Positions 34,908 through 43,646 of a stretch of DNA of 58,070 nt are shown piece after piece. Made by a program: the position numbers and the translations under genes. How positions within the stretch are numbered: position 1 is the first letter of the stretch; every line of letters begins with the position of its first letter. This DNA comes from Christensenellaceae bacterium (GTDB taxonomy: Bacteria > Bacillota > Clostridia > Christensenellales > Aristaeellaceae). The stretch lies in contig JAFLST010000009.1 in NCBI GenBank assembly GCA_022510815.1, forward strand, positions 13,465 through 71,534. The letters run 5' to 3'. The notes beneath the pieces are model-generated. The model was given only the letters and a program-made list of their open reading frames with translations, made no database searches and was not told the DNA's origin.

Positions 34908-35506
34908 AGCGCATCCCCCTTTCTGACAAAGCAGGCTTTGATGCCAAGGAGCATTTTTTTGCTCAAAACCAGCACGCCCTTGGCGACGAGATTGAATCCA
35001 AAGAAGAGCAGCACCGCTGTGCCCGCGCAGGTGAGACCGCTGCCCGCGAGGAACGCCCCCTGAGCCAGCCGGCCGCCGAACATCTGCGCCGCGGCACCGA
35101 GCAATCCGGCGATTCCGGTTGCGGCCATGGACAGGTCGACAGCGTAGAGCACGAGCATCATCGACCAGATCACGATGTAGACCGCTAACAGGATCACCAG
35201 CGCGGCGAGGGCCAGGGGCAGCCAGATCGGGGAACCCAGAATCAGCAGGACGATCTCCCATGCCCTGAGGCCCCGGTTGCGGCTGACTTTGGCTTTGACC
35301 AGCTTCGGCAGCGAGGTCTCCATGAGAATCTGCGCCACCACGTCGTCCATCGACCCGATGGCCTGCACGGCTTCCTCTTCGGAAACGCCTTCCTCCATGC
35401 GGTCGTCGATCATCTCGCTGTAATAATCCATGGACCGGCCGATATCCTCTCCCGGCAGCCCGGCCAGACGGTCCCGGAGCGTGGCAAGGAATTCCAGTTT
35501 AGTCAT
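34904..35506 (-). CDS. HAAS/DUF1700 family membrane protein
   Basis: A 200-residue protein. The N-terminal 70 residues form the HAAS alpha-helical domain (EFLATLRDRLAGLPGEDI, YYSEMIDDRMEEG, EAVQAIGS). About four membrane helices follow (from about residue 90). HAAS proteins pair with PadR regulators and presumably signal from the membrane. ATG 35506 follows AAGGAGG; the PadR stop overlaps this start by 8 bp. It is the middle gene of a three-gene operon. Confidence 0.82.
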   Translation of the reverse strand: MTKLEFLATLRDRLAGLPGEDIGRSMDYYSEMIDDRMEEGVSEEEAVQAIGSMDDVVAQILMETSLPKLVKAKVSRNRGLRAWEIVLLILGSPIWLPLALAALVILLAVYIVIWSMMLVLYAVDLSMAATGIAGLLGAAAQMFGGRLAQGAFLAGSGLTCAGTAVLLFFGFNLVAKGVLVLSKKMLLGIKACFVRKGDAL

Positions 35507-35819
35507 GATGCTTTTCCTCCTTGGTGACAAACTGATAGATGGACATTATTTCCTTCCACTCCTCCTTAAACGCTTCAATTCGTTTGCGCCCCAAGGGAGT
35601 AAGATGGTAGTACTTGCGCAGTCTGCCGTTGTGCTCGGCGGTGCGCACCGTTAAGAGCTCCGATGCTTCCAGCCGCCGGAGAATCGGGTACAGGGTCGAT
35701 TCCGAGATCGTCACATAGGGCTTCATGTCCTTGATGATCTGATACCCGTAGGAATCTTCGTTTTTGATGGCGGCAAGGACGCAGACATCCAACAGCCCTC
35801 GCTTCAACTGGATATCCAT
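35499..35819 (-). CDS. PadR-family transcriptional regulator
   Basis: A 106-residue PadR repressor: the winged helix has GLLDVCVLAAIKNEDSYGYQI and ISESTLYPILRRLE, with the wing RKYYHLTPLGR. It is the first gene of the PadR/HAAS/DUF4097 operon. ATG 35819 is 5 bp after GGAGGT; a GTG at 35822 is too close. The promoter contains a perfect ATACTAT/ATAGTAT inverted repeat, so it probably represses its own operon. Confidence 0.9.
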   Translation of the reverse strand: MDIQLKRGLLDVCVLAAIKNEDSYGYQIIKDMKPYVTISESTLYPILRRLEASELLTVRTAEHNGRLRKYYHLTPLGRKRIEAFKEEWKEIMSIYQFVTKEEKHHD

Positions 35820-35839
35820 CACATACCTCCCTTCGCACT

Positions 35840-35870
35840 ATACTATACAGCGCATAGTATTCTTTGTCAA
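35840..35870 (-). promoter_or_regulatory. PadR operon promoter with embedded operator
   Basis: On the minus strand TTGACA (35865-35870), a 17-bp spacer and TATAGT (35842-35847). ATACTAT (35840-35846) and ATAGTAT (35854-35860) form an inverted repeat with a 7-bp gap over the -10 and spacer, typical of PadR operators. Confidence 0.72.
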
Positions 35871-35949
35871 GACACTGCCGAAAAAAGAGGCAAATCCCGT
35901 TCATTTCTTGTAAGCGCGATAAAGTTTGTTAAATTTTTGCTTTTTGCTC

Positions 35950-36011
35950 TTGCTATCATCGCTTCCTTTGTAGTAGAATATGATTATCTATAAGCGCCGC
36001 AGGGCGCTTAT
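35950..36011 (+). promoter_or_regulatory. Possible promoter and leader hairpin of the 7TM-EAL gene
   Basis: TTGCTA (35950-35955), 18 bp and TAGAAT (35974-35979) may form a promoter. Just downstream, ATAAGCGCC and GGCGCTTAT (35990-35998, 36003-36011) form a 9-bp stem with a 4-nt loop. It is not followed by a T run. Confidence 0.35.
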
Positions 36012-36049
36012 GGGCATGCGAAGTATTCGGAATACGAAGGTGTGCGATC

Positions 36050-38344
36050 ATGTTTCAGATACTGGTAGCGATTTATGGCATACTGATCGCAGCGATGGTC
36101 GGCTGTATAGGGATTATCCTCAATAGTAAGGCCAAGAACCGGCAGAGCATGGTTCGGCTTGTCAGTATGGCCATTTTTACAGCGGCGAGCTATACGATGT
36201 CGCTTCTGATCCCGGCCGGCTACCAGCGCCTTGCTATTCTCATGAACGGTCTGTACTTCATTGGTACGGACTGGCTGGCGATGATCCTGATGTTTTTCGT
36301 GGCGGACTATACGCAAAGCTTCCTGCCCACAAGGATGCCAAGGAAGCTCCTCGTCGTCCTGAACATTGCCGATACGATCTCCCTGCTTGTCAACACGTTC
36401 ACTCAGCATGTGTTTACCATGACGCGCGTGACGCTGAGCTGGGCGGAGTACTGGCAGGTTCAGTATCAGCCGATGCAGTATGTCCATCTGGCGCTGGTTT
36501 ATCTGATGGTTGGTCATTGCTTCGGGCTTCTGCTGTACCGCCTGATCAAGGCGCCGAGAATCTATAAGGGCAAATTCGGATCAATCTGGTTTTTCCTCTG
36601 CGTTCTCATCGTTCTGAACCTGATCAATGTGACCCTGCATACGGAGTTCGATTACTCCGTGATGATCTATAGTCCCTTTGCGATGGCGATGTGCTATTTT
36701 GTGCTGTACGCCTCGCCCAGAAACCTGCTGGAAAGCATGCACTCCACGCTGGTGGAGGACTCCGTGATCGGCCTGTTCGTCTACGACGACGATAAGCGCT
36801 GCGTCGGCGTGAACCGGGCGGCCAAGGAGATGTTCGATGTAGGGGACGACGAGATCTATCAGGTTGCGGAGCAGTATCTGGAGGACTGGGAAAAGGAATA
36901 TCAGGGGGACCTGAAGGATGTCATGGGCGCCGAGCGGCAGGTCGTCAGGAACGGCGAGACCATGTACATCTATGTGAATTATCAGAAGCTGCTGGATGAC
37001 AAGGATCGGGTTCTCGGCTCCGGCTTCCAGTTTGAAGACAGGACGGACGTCATCAAGCAGTATCAGGACAACAAATACAAGGCTACCCACGATGCGCTGA
37101 CCGGCCTGCTGAACCGGGACGCCTTTGAGGCTCGGGTCATCGAGATCCTCGAGGAGTCGGATGACACATATTACATGATGTGCAGCAACATCAAGGACTT
37201 CAAGCTGATCAACGAGCTCTGCGGATCGGAAGTGGGCGACGCGCTCCTGCTCGCGCAGGCGGAAGTGATCCGCACCGATGAAACCGGAAACTCCATCAGT
37301 ACCCGCCTGTATGCTGATAAGTTCTGCACGCTGCTGCCCAAGAGCGAATTTGATGAAGAGACCTTCAAGCAGAATATGAACGACATTATGGATCGGGTGC
37401 TGTCGATCCCGCTGAAGACGCATTTCTACTTCGGCGTTTATGAGATCGTTGACAGGACGGAGCCGGTCTGGACGATGTGCGATAAGGCCATGATGGCCAT
37501 CGACATCATTCGCGGCAGCTATGAACAGTTTGTCAATTTCTACAAGGAAGACCTGTTCCAGCGCGTCATCAGGGAAAAAGAGATCATCGGCGAGTTTGAC
37601 AAGGCGATTGAGAACGGCGAATTCCATATGTTCCTGCAGCCGCAGATCGCCAACGACGGCAAGCTTGTCGGCGCGGAGGCGCTGGTGCGCTGGATTCATC
37701 CGGGCAAGGGCATGATCAGCCCCGCGGCGTTCATTCCCGTGCTGGAAAAGTCCGGTCTGATCCACAAGCTCGACCTGTACATGTGGGAAAAGGCCGCGCA
37801 GCAGCTTCAGAAATGGCGGAGAGAGGGCAGGGAAAACCTCTGCATCTCCGTCAACATCTCCACCAAGGATTTCTACCTGATCGACATTCATGAAGTGTTC
37901 TGCGAGCTGGCCAAGAAGTATGACTTTGATACCAAGAACCTGAAGCTTGAGATCACGGAATCGGCGCTGATGAAGGACGTCCGGAAGATCATGAAGAACA
38001 TGGACGATCTGCACGCGCTGGGATACGACATCGAGATCGACGATTTTGGCAGCGGTTATTCTTCGCTGGGCATGCTCAAGGATATCCACGCGGACATTCT
38101 GAAGATCGACATGATCTTCCTGCAGGATACGGAGAATGTGGAGCGGAGCTCGACGATCCTGAAGAACGTGATTTCCATGTCCAAGGAGCTGGGTATGCCG
38201 GTCATCACGGAAGGCGTCGAGACGAAGGAGCATGTGGATTTCCTGCGCAGCGCGGGATGCGACATGTTCCAAGGCTTCTACTTCTCCAAGCCGATCAATG
38301 TGGAGAACTTTGAACAGGAATACTTCATGCAGACAGGCGCATGA
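36050..38344 (+). CDS. Membrane-bound cyclic-di-GMP phosphodiesterase (7TM-PAS-degenerate GGDEF-EAL)
   Basis: A 764-residue protein. About seven membrane helices cover residues 1-225 in the style of histidine-kinase 7TM sensor domains. They are followed by a PAS domain, a GGDEF domain whose signature is replaced by YADKF (near 421, so probably no cyclase activity), and an intact EAL domain: EALVRW (near 542), VNIS, LEITES, IDDFGSGYSS, LKIDMIFL, ITEGVE and FQGFY. It should hydrolyse c-di-GMP, with the dead GGDEF perhaps as a GTP sensor. It is a single gene with terminators downstream. Confidence 0.9.
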   Translation: MFQILVAIYGILIAAMVGCIGIILNSKAKNRQSMVRLVSMAIFTAASYTMSLLIPAGYQRLAILMNGLYFIGTDWLAMILMFFVADYTQSFLPTRMPRKLLVVLNIADTISLLVNTFTQHVFTMTRVTLSWAEYWQVQYQPMQYVHLALVYLMVGHCFGLLLYRLIKAPRIYKGKFGSIWFFLCVLIVLNLINVTLHTEFDYSVMIYSPFAMAMCYFVLYASPRNLLESMHSTLVEDSVIGLFVYDDDKRCVGVNRAAKEMFDVGDDEIYQVAEQYLEDWEKEYQGDLKDVMGAERQVVRNGETMYIYVNYQKLLDDKDRVLGSGFQFEDRTDVIKQYQDNKYKATHDALTGLLNRDAFEARVIEILEESDDTYYMMCSNIKDFKLINELCGSEVGDALLLAQAEVIRTDETGNSISTRLYADKFCTLLPKSEFDEETFKQNMNDIMDRVLSIPLKTHFYFGVYEIVDRTEPVWTMCDKAMMAIDIIRGSYEQFVNFYKEDLFQRVIREKEIIGEFDKAIENGEFHMFLQPQIANDGKLVGAEALVRWIHPGKGMISPAAFIPVLEKSGLIHKLDLYMWEKAAQQLQKWRREGRENLCISVNISTKDFYLIDIHEVFCELAKKYDFDTKNLKLEITESALMKDVRKIMKNMDDLHALGYDIEIDDFGSGYSSLGMLKDIHADILKIDMIFLQDTENVERSSTILKNVISMSKELGMPVITEGVETKEHVDFLRSAGCDMFQGFYFSKPINVENFEQEYFMQTGA

Positions 38345-38347
38345 CAA

Positions 38348-38380
38348 CAAAAGGAGCAGGACACGCCTGCTCCTTTTGCT
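38348..38380 (+). terminator. Terminator of the 7TM-EAL gene
   Basis: CAAAAGGAGCAGG pairs with CCTGCTCCTTTTG around a 5-nt loop, just after the stop codon. Confidence 0.75.
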
Positions 38381-38398
38381 ATATGGGATACCCATGAA

Positions 38399-38438
38399 AA
38401 ACCCGCCCGCGGAAACGCTTTTCCACGGGCGGGTTTTT
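38399..38438. terminator. Bidirectional terminator before the convergent GGDEF gene
   Basis: AAACCCGCCCG pairs with CGGGCGGGTTT around an imperfect loop, with T runs on both sides. It mainly serves the minus-strand GGDEF gene. Confidence 0.75.
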
Positions 38439-38444
38439 GATCAA

Positions 38445-40166
38445 TCAGCGCGTTTCTTCCGCAAAGATCCAGATCGTTTCGGGCTTGGCGTTCGGCCGCC
38501 TGTCGACCTCAAGGATGCGGACGTTCATGCAGACGCCGTCAATTTTCTGATAGGCAAACTGCACGGTTTCGGATTTGCTGAGCATCTTGTCAAGATTGTC
38601 ATAGTTGAGCACGTTCTCGAAGAGGCCGTGATACTCGGGCTTGACGAACCTGCCAACATAGAGCCGCATGGCCACGCTGAAGCAGCCGCCGCTCTCCTCC
38701 AGCAGGTTCGTGAAATGCTCGGGCATGTAGATGTGGCGGAGGGTGTCGCGGGAAAGATCGACGAAATACACGCCCGAGAACTGCCTCGAGATGATATTGA
38801 GGAAGCGCTCGCTGTCCTGCTTCTGCACGAGCATCTGCTCAAGCTCCTCGTTCATCTGGCGCTTTCTGCGGCGGTCGCCGTTGCGCATGTAGTAGGCCGC
38901 CTTGTCGTTGCGCATCTCGAGCTCCGCCGCCGCGACAATCTTTTCGAGGTCCTCTCCGCAGGACCCGGTGCTGATGCCGACCGAAATCTCGTAGTTCTGC
39001 CGGGAAAGATCGCGGCGCACATTCTCCACGGCGAGCTCGATCTCGTTCTTTGACCGCTTGATGCTGGTGACGACGAATTCATCGCCGCCGATGCGGTAGA
39101 CCCGCTCGTCAGAGAAATGCTTGCTCAGGGTGTCCGCGACGCAGCAGAGCATGTCGTCGCCCTTCTGATGACCAAGCAGGTTGTTCAGCTCATGGAGGCC
39201 GTTCACGTCGACATACAGGCAGGTGAAGAGCGGTTCGCCGCTCTTGGCCAGCTTGTCGATATCGGCGTTAAACTTGAGGCGGTTGAAAAGATTGGTCAGC
39301 GCGTCGCGGCTCATGTTGTCAATGAGCTCCTGACGGCTGCGAAGCTGCGCGGTATATTCCTCGTGGACGTCCTTGAGGGAAAGCAGCATGATCTGATTTT
39401 CCTCGCTGTACTCCACGCTCGGGGCGATCTGCAGCTGCATCCAGCGGAACTCATCGCCGACCTTTCTGCGATAGCGGAAGTTGACCGGGGTGGGGTCTTC
39501 GGCGAAGCGCTTCTGCAGGCTTCCGGTCTTGGTGAGCGTGCTGAAGGCGCCCATGTCCTCCGCGGCGATGTTGCCGTTCATGGAGTAGCCGGCCCACCAC
39601 TCATACATGTTGATGACGCCGCCGACAAGCCGCTCCTGTTCGTCAGCGTCGACAACCACGGGTTCAAAGGTGTTGTTGGAGAGGTTGATGCGGATCAGCT
39701 TGTCATAGAGCGAGGAGATGGTGGGCAGCGTGTCAAGCAGCGTGATGGCGTCGGAGTCGGCCTCGCGCCATGTGAAAAGCGCCGTTGGATTCTCGGGGCC
39801 GCAGCCGTCCGGGGCGATGATGGCGAAGGTGATCCATTTGTCTCCGAAATCTGTGCGGCGCTTATAGCTCTGCACGATTCTCTTTTCGCCCGAGAAGACA
39901 CTCTTGCGCACATATTCGGGATTGGTGAATCTCCGGCAGGCCGTCGCGTACTCGGGATAAATGATCTCATCGGTGATGAGCTTCTGAATATAAGCATAAA
40001 TATTAGGGACGTCATCAAGGCCGTCGCCGAGAAGAACTCCGTCGTTTTTATAGACTTCAAATTCTCCCGTGTTGACGTTCACCCGGAAGATCTTGGAAAA
40101 ACTCTCGACCAGAGCTTTTTCAACGTATTCATGCAGTTCGGTTTGCTCGCTTGCCATGCCGTTCAT
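38445..40166 (-). CDS. Cytoplasmic diguanylate cyclase (PAS-like modules and GGDEF)
   Basis: A 573-residue soluble protein. Two PAS-like modules come before the GGDEF domain and one after it (QFSGVYFVDLSRDTLRHIYM). The GGDEF domain has YVDVNGLHELNN and the canonical RIGGDEF near residue 360, so it should make c-di-GMP. No RxxD inhibitory site is seen before GGDEF. ATG 40166 lies 7 bp after AGAGGT; the frame begins at 40172. It is convergent with the phosphodiesterase and divergent from the EAL-solenoid gene, so synthesis and breakdown genes alternate here. Confidence 0.88.
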   Translation of the reverse strand: MNGMASEQTELHEYVEKALVESFSKIFRVNVNTGEFEVYKNDGVLLGDGLDDVPNIYAYIQKLITDEIIYPEYATACRRFTNPEYVRKSVFSGEKRIVQSYKRRTDFGDKWITFAIIAPDGCGPENPTALFTWREADSDAITLLDTLPTISSLYDKLIRINLSNNTFEPVVVDADEQERLVGGVINMYEWWAGYSMNGNIAAEDMGAFSTLTKTGSLQKRFAEDPTPVNFRYRRKVGDEFRWMQLQIAPSVEYSEENQIMLLSLKDVHEEYTAQLRSRQELIDNMSRDALTNLFNRLKFNADIDKLAKSGEPLFTCLYVDVNGLHELNNLLGHQKGDDMLCCVADTLSKHFSDERVYRIGGDEFVVTSIKRSKNEIELAVENVRRDLSRQNYEISVGISTGSCGEDLEKIVAAAELEMRNDKAAYYMRNGDRRRKRQMNEELEQMLVQKQDSERFLNIISRQFSGVYFVDLSRDTLRHIYMPEHFTNLLEESGGCFSVAMRLYVGRFVKPEYHGLFENVLNYDNLDKMLSKSETVQFAYQKIDGVCMNVRILEVDRRPNAKPETIWIFAEETR

Positions 40167-40236
40167 CGCCAAAACCTCTTTGCTATGTTATTCCGAGCGC
40201 TGAAACTCGGGCTCAACCCGGCACAAGATAACACTT

Positions 40237-40265
40237 ATTGTATCAAAGGGCATACCAAATGTCAA
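40237..40265 (-). promoter_or_regulatory. Promoter of the cytoplasmic GGDEF gene
   Basis: On the minus strand TTGACA (40260-40265), a 17-bp spacer and TACAAT (40237-40242). Confidence 0.65.
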
Positions 40266-40345
40266 CGATTTCCTATTCCTATGCAAGAGAATGGCGGATT
40301 CCTCGCGCCGGATAGAGGGAGATTGCAGGAATCGTCAAAAGGGAA

Positions 40346-40374
40346 TTGACAATTGGCGCCAAATGATTTATCTT
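40346..40374 (+). promoter_or_regulatory. Promoter of the EAL-solenoid gene
   Basis: TTGACA (40346-40351), a 17-bp spacer and TATCTT (40369-40374), about 55 bp before the start codon. Confidence 0.6.
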
Positions 40375-40429
40375 TAACATGTACACCTGTAGGCATCTGG
40401 GATATTTTGGTCGAAGAGGGATGATCCGT

Positions 40430-43036
40430 ATGTCCGGCTATTTGAATAAAAAGTGGGACGCAATCTTCGGAGAGGCATGGTCAGGGGTGGCGAAGCTCTG
40501 CCCTGAGATCGGTGCTTATTTGCTTGATCATCGCGAGCGCAGGGTTGTTCTGGACCGCAATTCTCAGATGCTTCTGGAAATGGATACCATGCCGGATTAT
40601 GACAGTATGCTGGGCCTGCTGGACGCGCTGGCGAATCAGCGCAAGGTGTTTGCCATGCTGACCGCGACGAAGATCTATGAGGACGAAGAGGCGACCGCGG
40701 GTATTTTAAGGTGGCACTATGATTTCTCGGGCACGCAGGCCAAGGACGTCCTTCCCGTTTATGACAGAGCGCAGTTCAATTCCATCGTGTCGCGGTGCAA
40801 GGGGCCATCGGTGCTCGCGCTGCTCGAGTTCAGCGTTTCGGATCACAGCAATTTGAAGGATGCGCAGCTCTTCGGTGTTCTGGCTGCGGTCATCAACAAT
40901 GTGCCTGACGGAACGATCCTCTGCGCGAACCACAGGAACTGCTTCTGGCTCTTCATCCCCGACTTTACGGGCGACGCGGAAGGGCTCTTGTCAGAAGTGC
41001 AGAGCATTGTCGTGGGCAGTGGTCAGGCGGTCGGCGTCAATGAGAAGACCGTCGACAGATACATCACCTTTGCCGCGGGCATCGGCGCGGATGACGGCAC
41101 CACCGAGCAGCGGATGAGCACCGCGCTGTTTGCGCTCTATGAGGCGAACCTGAGCGGCGAGGGGAGCATCCAGCGCTATTCCTCGGAGCAGTATGAGATC
41201 AACAAGGTGGAATATGAGAAGATGAGCCGGTTCCTGCGGCTCGTCAACGAAAACCTTTTCCAGTATCACTTCCAGCCGATCGTCAGCGCGAAGGACGGCG
41301 AGCTTGTCGCCTATGAGATGCTCATGCGCACCGACCCGAGCATCGACATGTTCCCGCTGGAGATCCTCGACTGCGCCGACAAGGCGAAGCGGCTCTATGA
41401 TATCGAGAAGGCGACCATCGAAAACGCCCTCGCCATCATCGAGAAGCATCAGGATATCTTCCAGAAGCGGAAGCTGTTCGTCAACTCGATCACCGCGCAC
41501 ATGCTCACTGACGAGGATTGGAACGCGCTGACGAGCCGCTACGGCGAGCTGATGGAAAAGATGGTCATCGAGTTCACCGAGCAGAGCGAGCTGGACGCCG
41601 AGCGCATTGACAACGTGCGAAACCGTCTCCTGAATTCGCACACGAAAATCGCGATCGACGACTTCGGCACGGGCTATTCGAACACCATGAACCTTTTGCG
41701 GTACAGCCCCGACTGCGTCAAAATCGACCGCTCGCTCATCTCGGGCATTGACACGAAGCCGACGCTCAGGAAGCTCGTGTCAGGCATCATCGAGTTCATT
41801 CATGAAAACGGCTATCAGGCGCTGGCGGAAGGCGTCGAGACCTATGAGGAGCTGCAGGTGATGATCCAGCTTGGCTCCGACCTCATTCAGGGATACTATG
41901 TCTCGAAGCCCAAGCCGATCATGCTCTATGAGGTGGCGGACGGCATCCGGCACGATATCGAGACGATCAACCTTATCAACTCGGGCGACCTTCTGAGACC
42001 TTATCATCCCTCGGCGGGCGAGACGGTTGACCTGTGCCTCATCCGGGGCGACCGGTACAACTCCGTATACATCGAGCAGGATAACGTCATCCTGAAGGGC
42101 CGGTCGGACATCTACCTTGACACGACGATCATGATCAAGGAGGGTCTGGAGTGCACGTTGACGCTTGATACCGTCAAGCTGCGTTCGGACAAGGATACGC
42201 CGTTCATCACGCTTGGCAACGCCTCGGACGTGGAGATCGTCATCAGGGGAGAAAACGAGCTTGACGGCAGGGGAATCTACGTCCCGTACAGCGCCGCGCT
42301 CCTGATCGTCGGCGAAGAGGACGGCGTGCTCGGCATCAATGTGGGCCGTGAAGACAGCTTTGCCATCGGCGCGGGCATCAAGGACTCGCCCGGCAAGATT
42401 ACTGTCGACATGAAGGGCAAGCTGAATATCCGCGCGAACGGCAACGACGTCACGGGCATCGGTGGCGGCAAGAACGCCCTCAAGGCGCCCATCCGGCTCC
42501 TCGGCGGCGAGATCAATTTCGCCCTGACCGGCAGCTCCTGCCTGTGCATCGGTACGGCGGACGGCGGCAGCATCATCGACTTGGAAAACTGCAGCGTTGA
42601 TATCAACGTGAATTCGCCCGACGGCGTCGGCATCGGCTCCTTCCATGGCAATACCGATATCTCGCTGAAAAACTGCAAGGTGCGTCAGTTCCTCAGCGGC
42701 ATTGATATCGCGGGCATCGGCTCCAACTTGAACGGAACCGGCCGGGTGGAGCTGTGGAAATCCACGGTGGAAAGCAAGTTCATGGGCCGCACGGTCAACG
42801 CCATCGGCACCCGGGACGGCAACACCGAATGCCGCATCTATCAGTCCGATGTAACGATCTACAGCGAGGGAGGCACGGTCACGGGCATCGGCGACATGGT
42901 CGGCTCGGGCAATGTCATCATGGATCAGGCGCACCTCGATATCGAGATCAAGGCGGGAAGCGCTCTTGCCTACGGCACACAGAAGGGCGTCGAAACCTAT
43001 CGCAATGTGGAAGAAGACCTGAAAGTGAACCGGTAA
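40430..43036 (+). CDS. EAL-domain protein with degenerate GGDEF and a C-terminal beta-solenoid
   Basis: An 868-residue protein with no signal peptide or membrane helix. Residues about 100-260 look like a GGDEF fold whose signature is replaced by HRNCFWLF. The EAL domain (about 283-515) keeps the metal ligands: YEMLMR (A to M in the motif), VNSITA, IEFTEQ, IDDFGTGYSN, VKIDRS, LAEGVE and IQGYY. The last 330 residues are a beta-solenoid with recurring GIG/AIG turns (IGAGIKDSPG, GIGGGKN, IGTADGG, GIGSFHG, GIGSNLNG, AIGTRDG, GIGDMVG). Such repeats are usual in exported surface or carbohydrate-binding proteins, so their fusion to an intracellular c-di-GMP enzyme is odd. ATG 40430 is 9 bp after GAGGG; ATG 40421 is less likely. 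Confidence 0.85.
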   Translation: MSGYLNKKWDAIFGEAWSGVAKLCPEIGAYLLDHRERRVVLDRNSQMLLEMDTMPDYDSMLGLLDALANQRKVFAMLTATKIYEDEEATAGILRWHYDFSGTQAKDVLPVYDRAQFNSIVSRCKGPSVLALLEFSVSDHSNLKDAQLFGVLAAVINNVPDGTILCANHRNCFWLFIPDFTGDAEGLLSEVQSIVVGSGQAVGVNEKTVDRYITFAAGIGADDGTTEQRMSTALFALYEANLSGEGSIQRYSSEQYEINKVEYEKMSRFLRLVNENLFQYHFQPIVSAKDGELVAYEMLMRTDPSIDMFPLEILDCADKAKRLYDIEKATIENALAIIEKHQDIFQKRKLFVNSITAHMLTDEDWNALTSRYGELMEKMVIEFTEQSELDAERIDNVRNRLLNSHTKIAIDDFGTGYSNTMNLLRYSPDCVKIDRSLISGIDTKPTLRKLVSGIIEFIHENGYQALAEGVETYEELQVMIQLGSDLIQGYYVSKPKPIMLYEVADGIRHDIETINLINSGDLLRPYHPSAGETVDLCLIRGDRYNSVYIEQDNVILKGRSDIYLDTTIMIKEGLECTLTLDTVKLRSDKDTPFITLGNASDVEIVIRGENELDGRGIYVPYSAALLIVGEEDGVLGINVGREDSFAIGAGIKDSPGKITVDMKGKLNIRANGNDVTGIGGGKNALKAPIRLLGGEINFALTGSSCLCIGTADGGSIIDLENCSVDINVNSPDGVGIGSFHGNTDISLKNCKVRQFLSGIDIAGIGSNLNGTGRVELWKSTVESKFMGRTVNAIGTRDGNTECRIYQSDVTIYSEGGTVTGIGDMVGSGNVIMDQAHLDIEIKAGSALAYGTQKGVETYRNVEEDLKVNR

Positions 43037-43044
43037 TTGAGCGT

Positions 43045-43085
43045 CAAAACACCCGCCCTTCGGTGATGAAGGGCGGGCTTTTCAT
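43045..43085. terminator. Bidirectional terminator
   Basis: CCCGCCCTTC pairs with GAAGGGCGGG around a 6-nt loop, with T or A runs outside. It separates the EAL-solenoid gene from the convergent cupin gene. Confidence 0.75.
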
Positions 43086-43090
43086 GTGGT

Positions 43091-43438
43091 TTATTTGATG
43101 AAGTCCTCGCGCATGGGTGTGAAGATGTCCAGCAGGATGCCGCTTTCCAGACAGGTGCAGCCGTGAACCACACCGTCCTCCTTGAGCAGGGTGTCACCCG
43201 CGCGGACAGTCCGCGTTTCGCCGTCGATGGTAAAGGAAAACGCGCCCTTCACCACATAGGTGATCTGGGTGTGCGGGTGGCTGTGCAGCGCGCCCACGGC
43301 GCCCTGCTCAAAGACGTTCTCCACGCACATCAGGCCGTCCGTATAGGCCAGAATGCGCCGCGTTACGCCTTCGCCCGCGGATTCGGGCTGTGTCTTTTCG
43401 TGCTCTACCCAGCGCTGCTTTTTTTCAGGATAGTTCAT
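43091..43438 (-). CDS. Cupin-domain protein
   Basis: A 115-residue single-domain cupin. Motif 1 is GAVGALHSHPHTQITYVVKG with metal-binding histidines, and motif 2 is AGDTLLKEDGVVHGC. It could be a small metal-dependent enzyme or sugar-binding protein; cupins of this size next to MFS transporters are often involved in carbohydrate catabolism (compare KdgF), but the substrate is not clear. It has its own promoter. Confidence 0.82.
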   Translation of the reverse strand: MNYPEKKQRWVEHEKTQPESAGEGVTRRILAYTDGLMCVENVFEQGAVGALHSHPHTQITYVVKGAFSFTIDGETRTVRAGDTLLKEDGVVHGCTCLESGILLDIFTPMREDFIK

Positions 43439-43474
43439 CGCTTATTCTCCTTTTTCATGTCGGTTGATACGTTT

Positions 43475-43503
43475 ACAATATCGAACACAGTGCGATTTGT
43501 CAA
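43475..43503 (-). promoter_or_regulatory. Promoter of the cupin gene
   Basis: On the minus strand TTGACA (43498-43503), a 17-bp spacer and TATTGT (43475-43480). Confidence 0.6.
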
Positions 43504-43646
43504 GCGTCGAAATCGACGGCCTTACCCGAGATGGGCTTTTTTTCGGATTGCCTATTGCTTCCAGACGGCACAAGAGTGTAATATAGGGGTGCGGAGTCCG
43601 ACGAAAAGACCTGCCGGACATCCTCTGACTGTCAAAAAGAAGGAAG

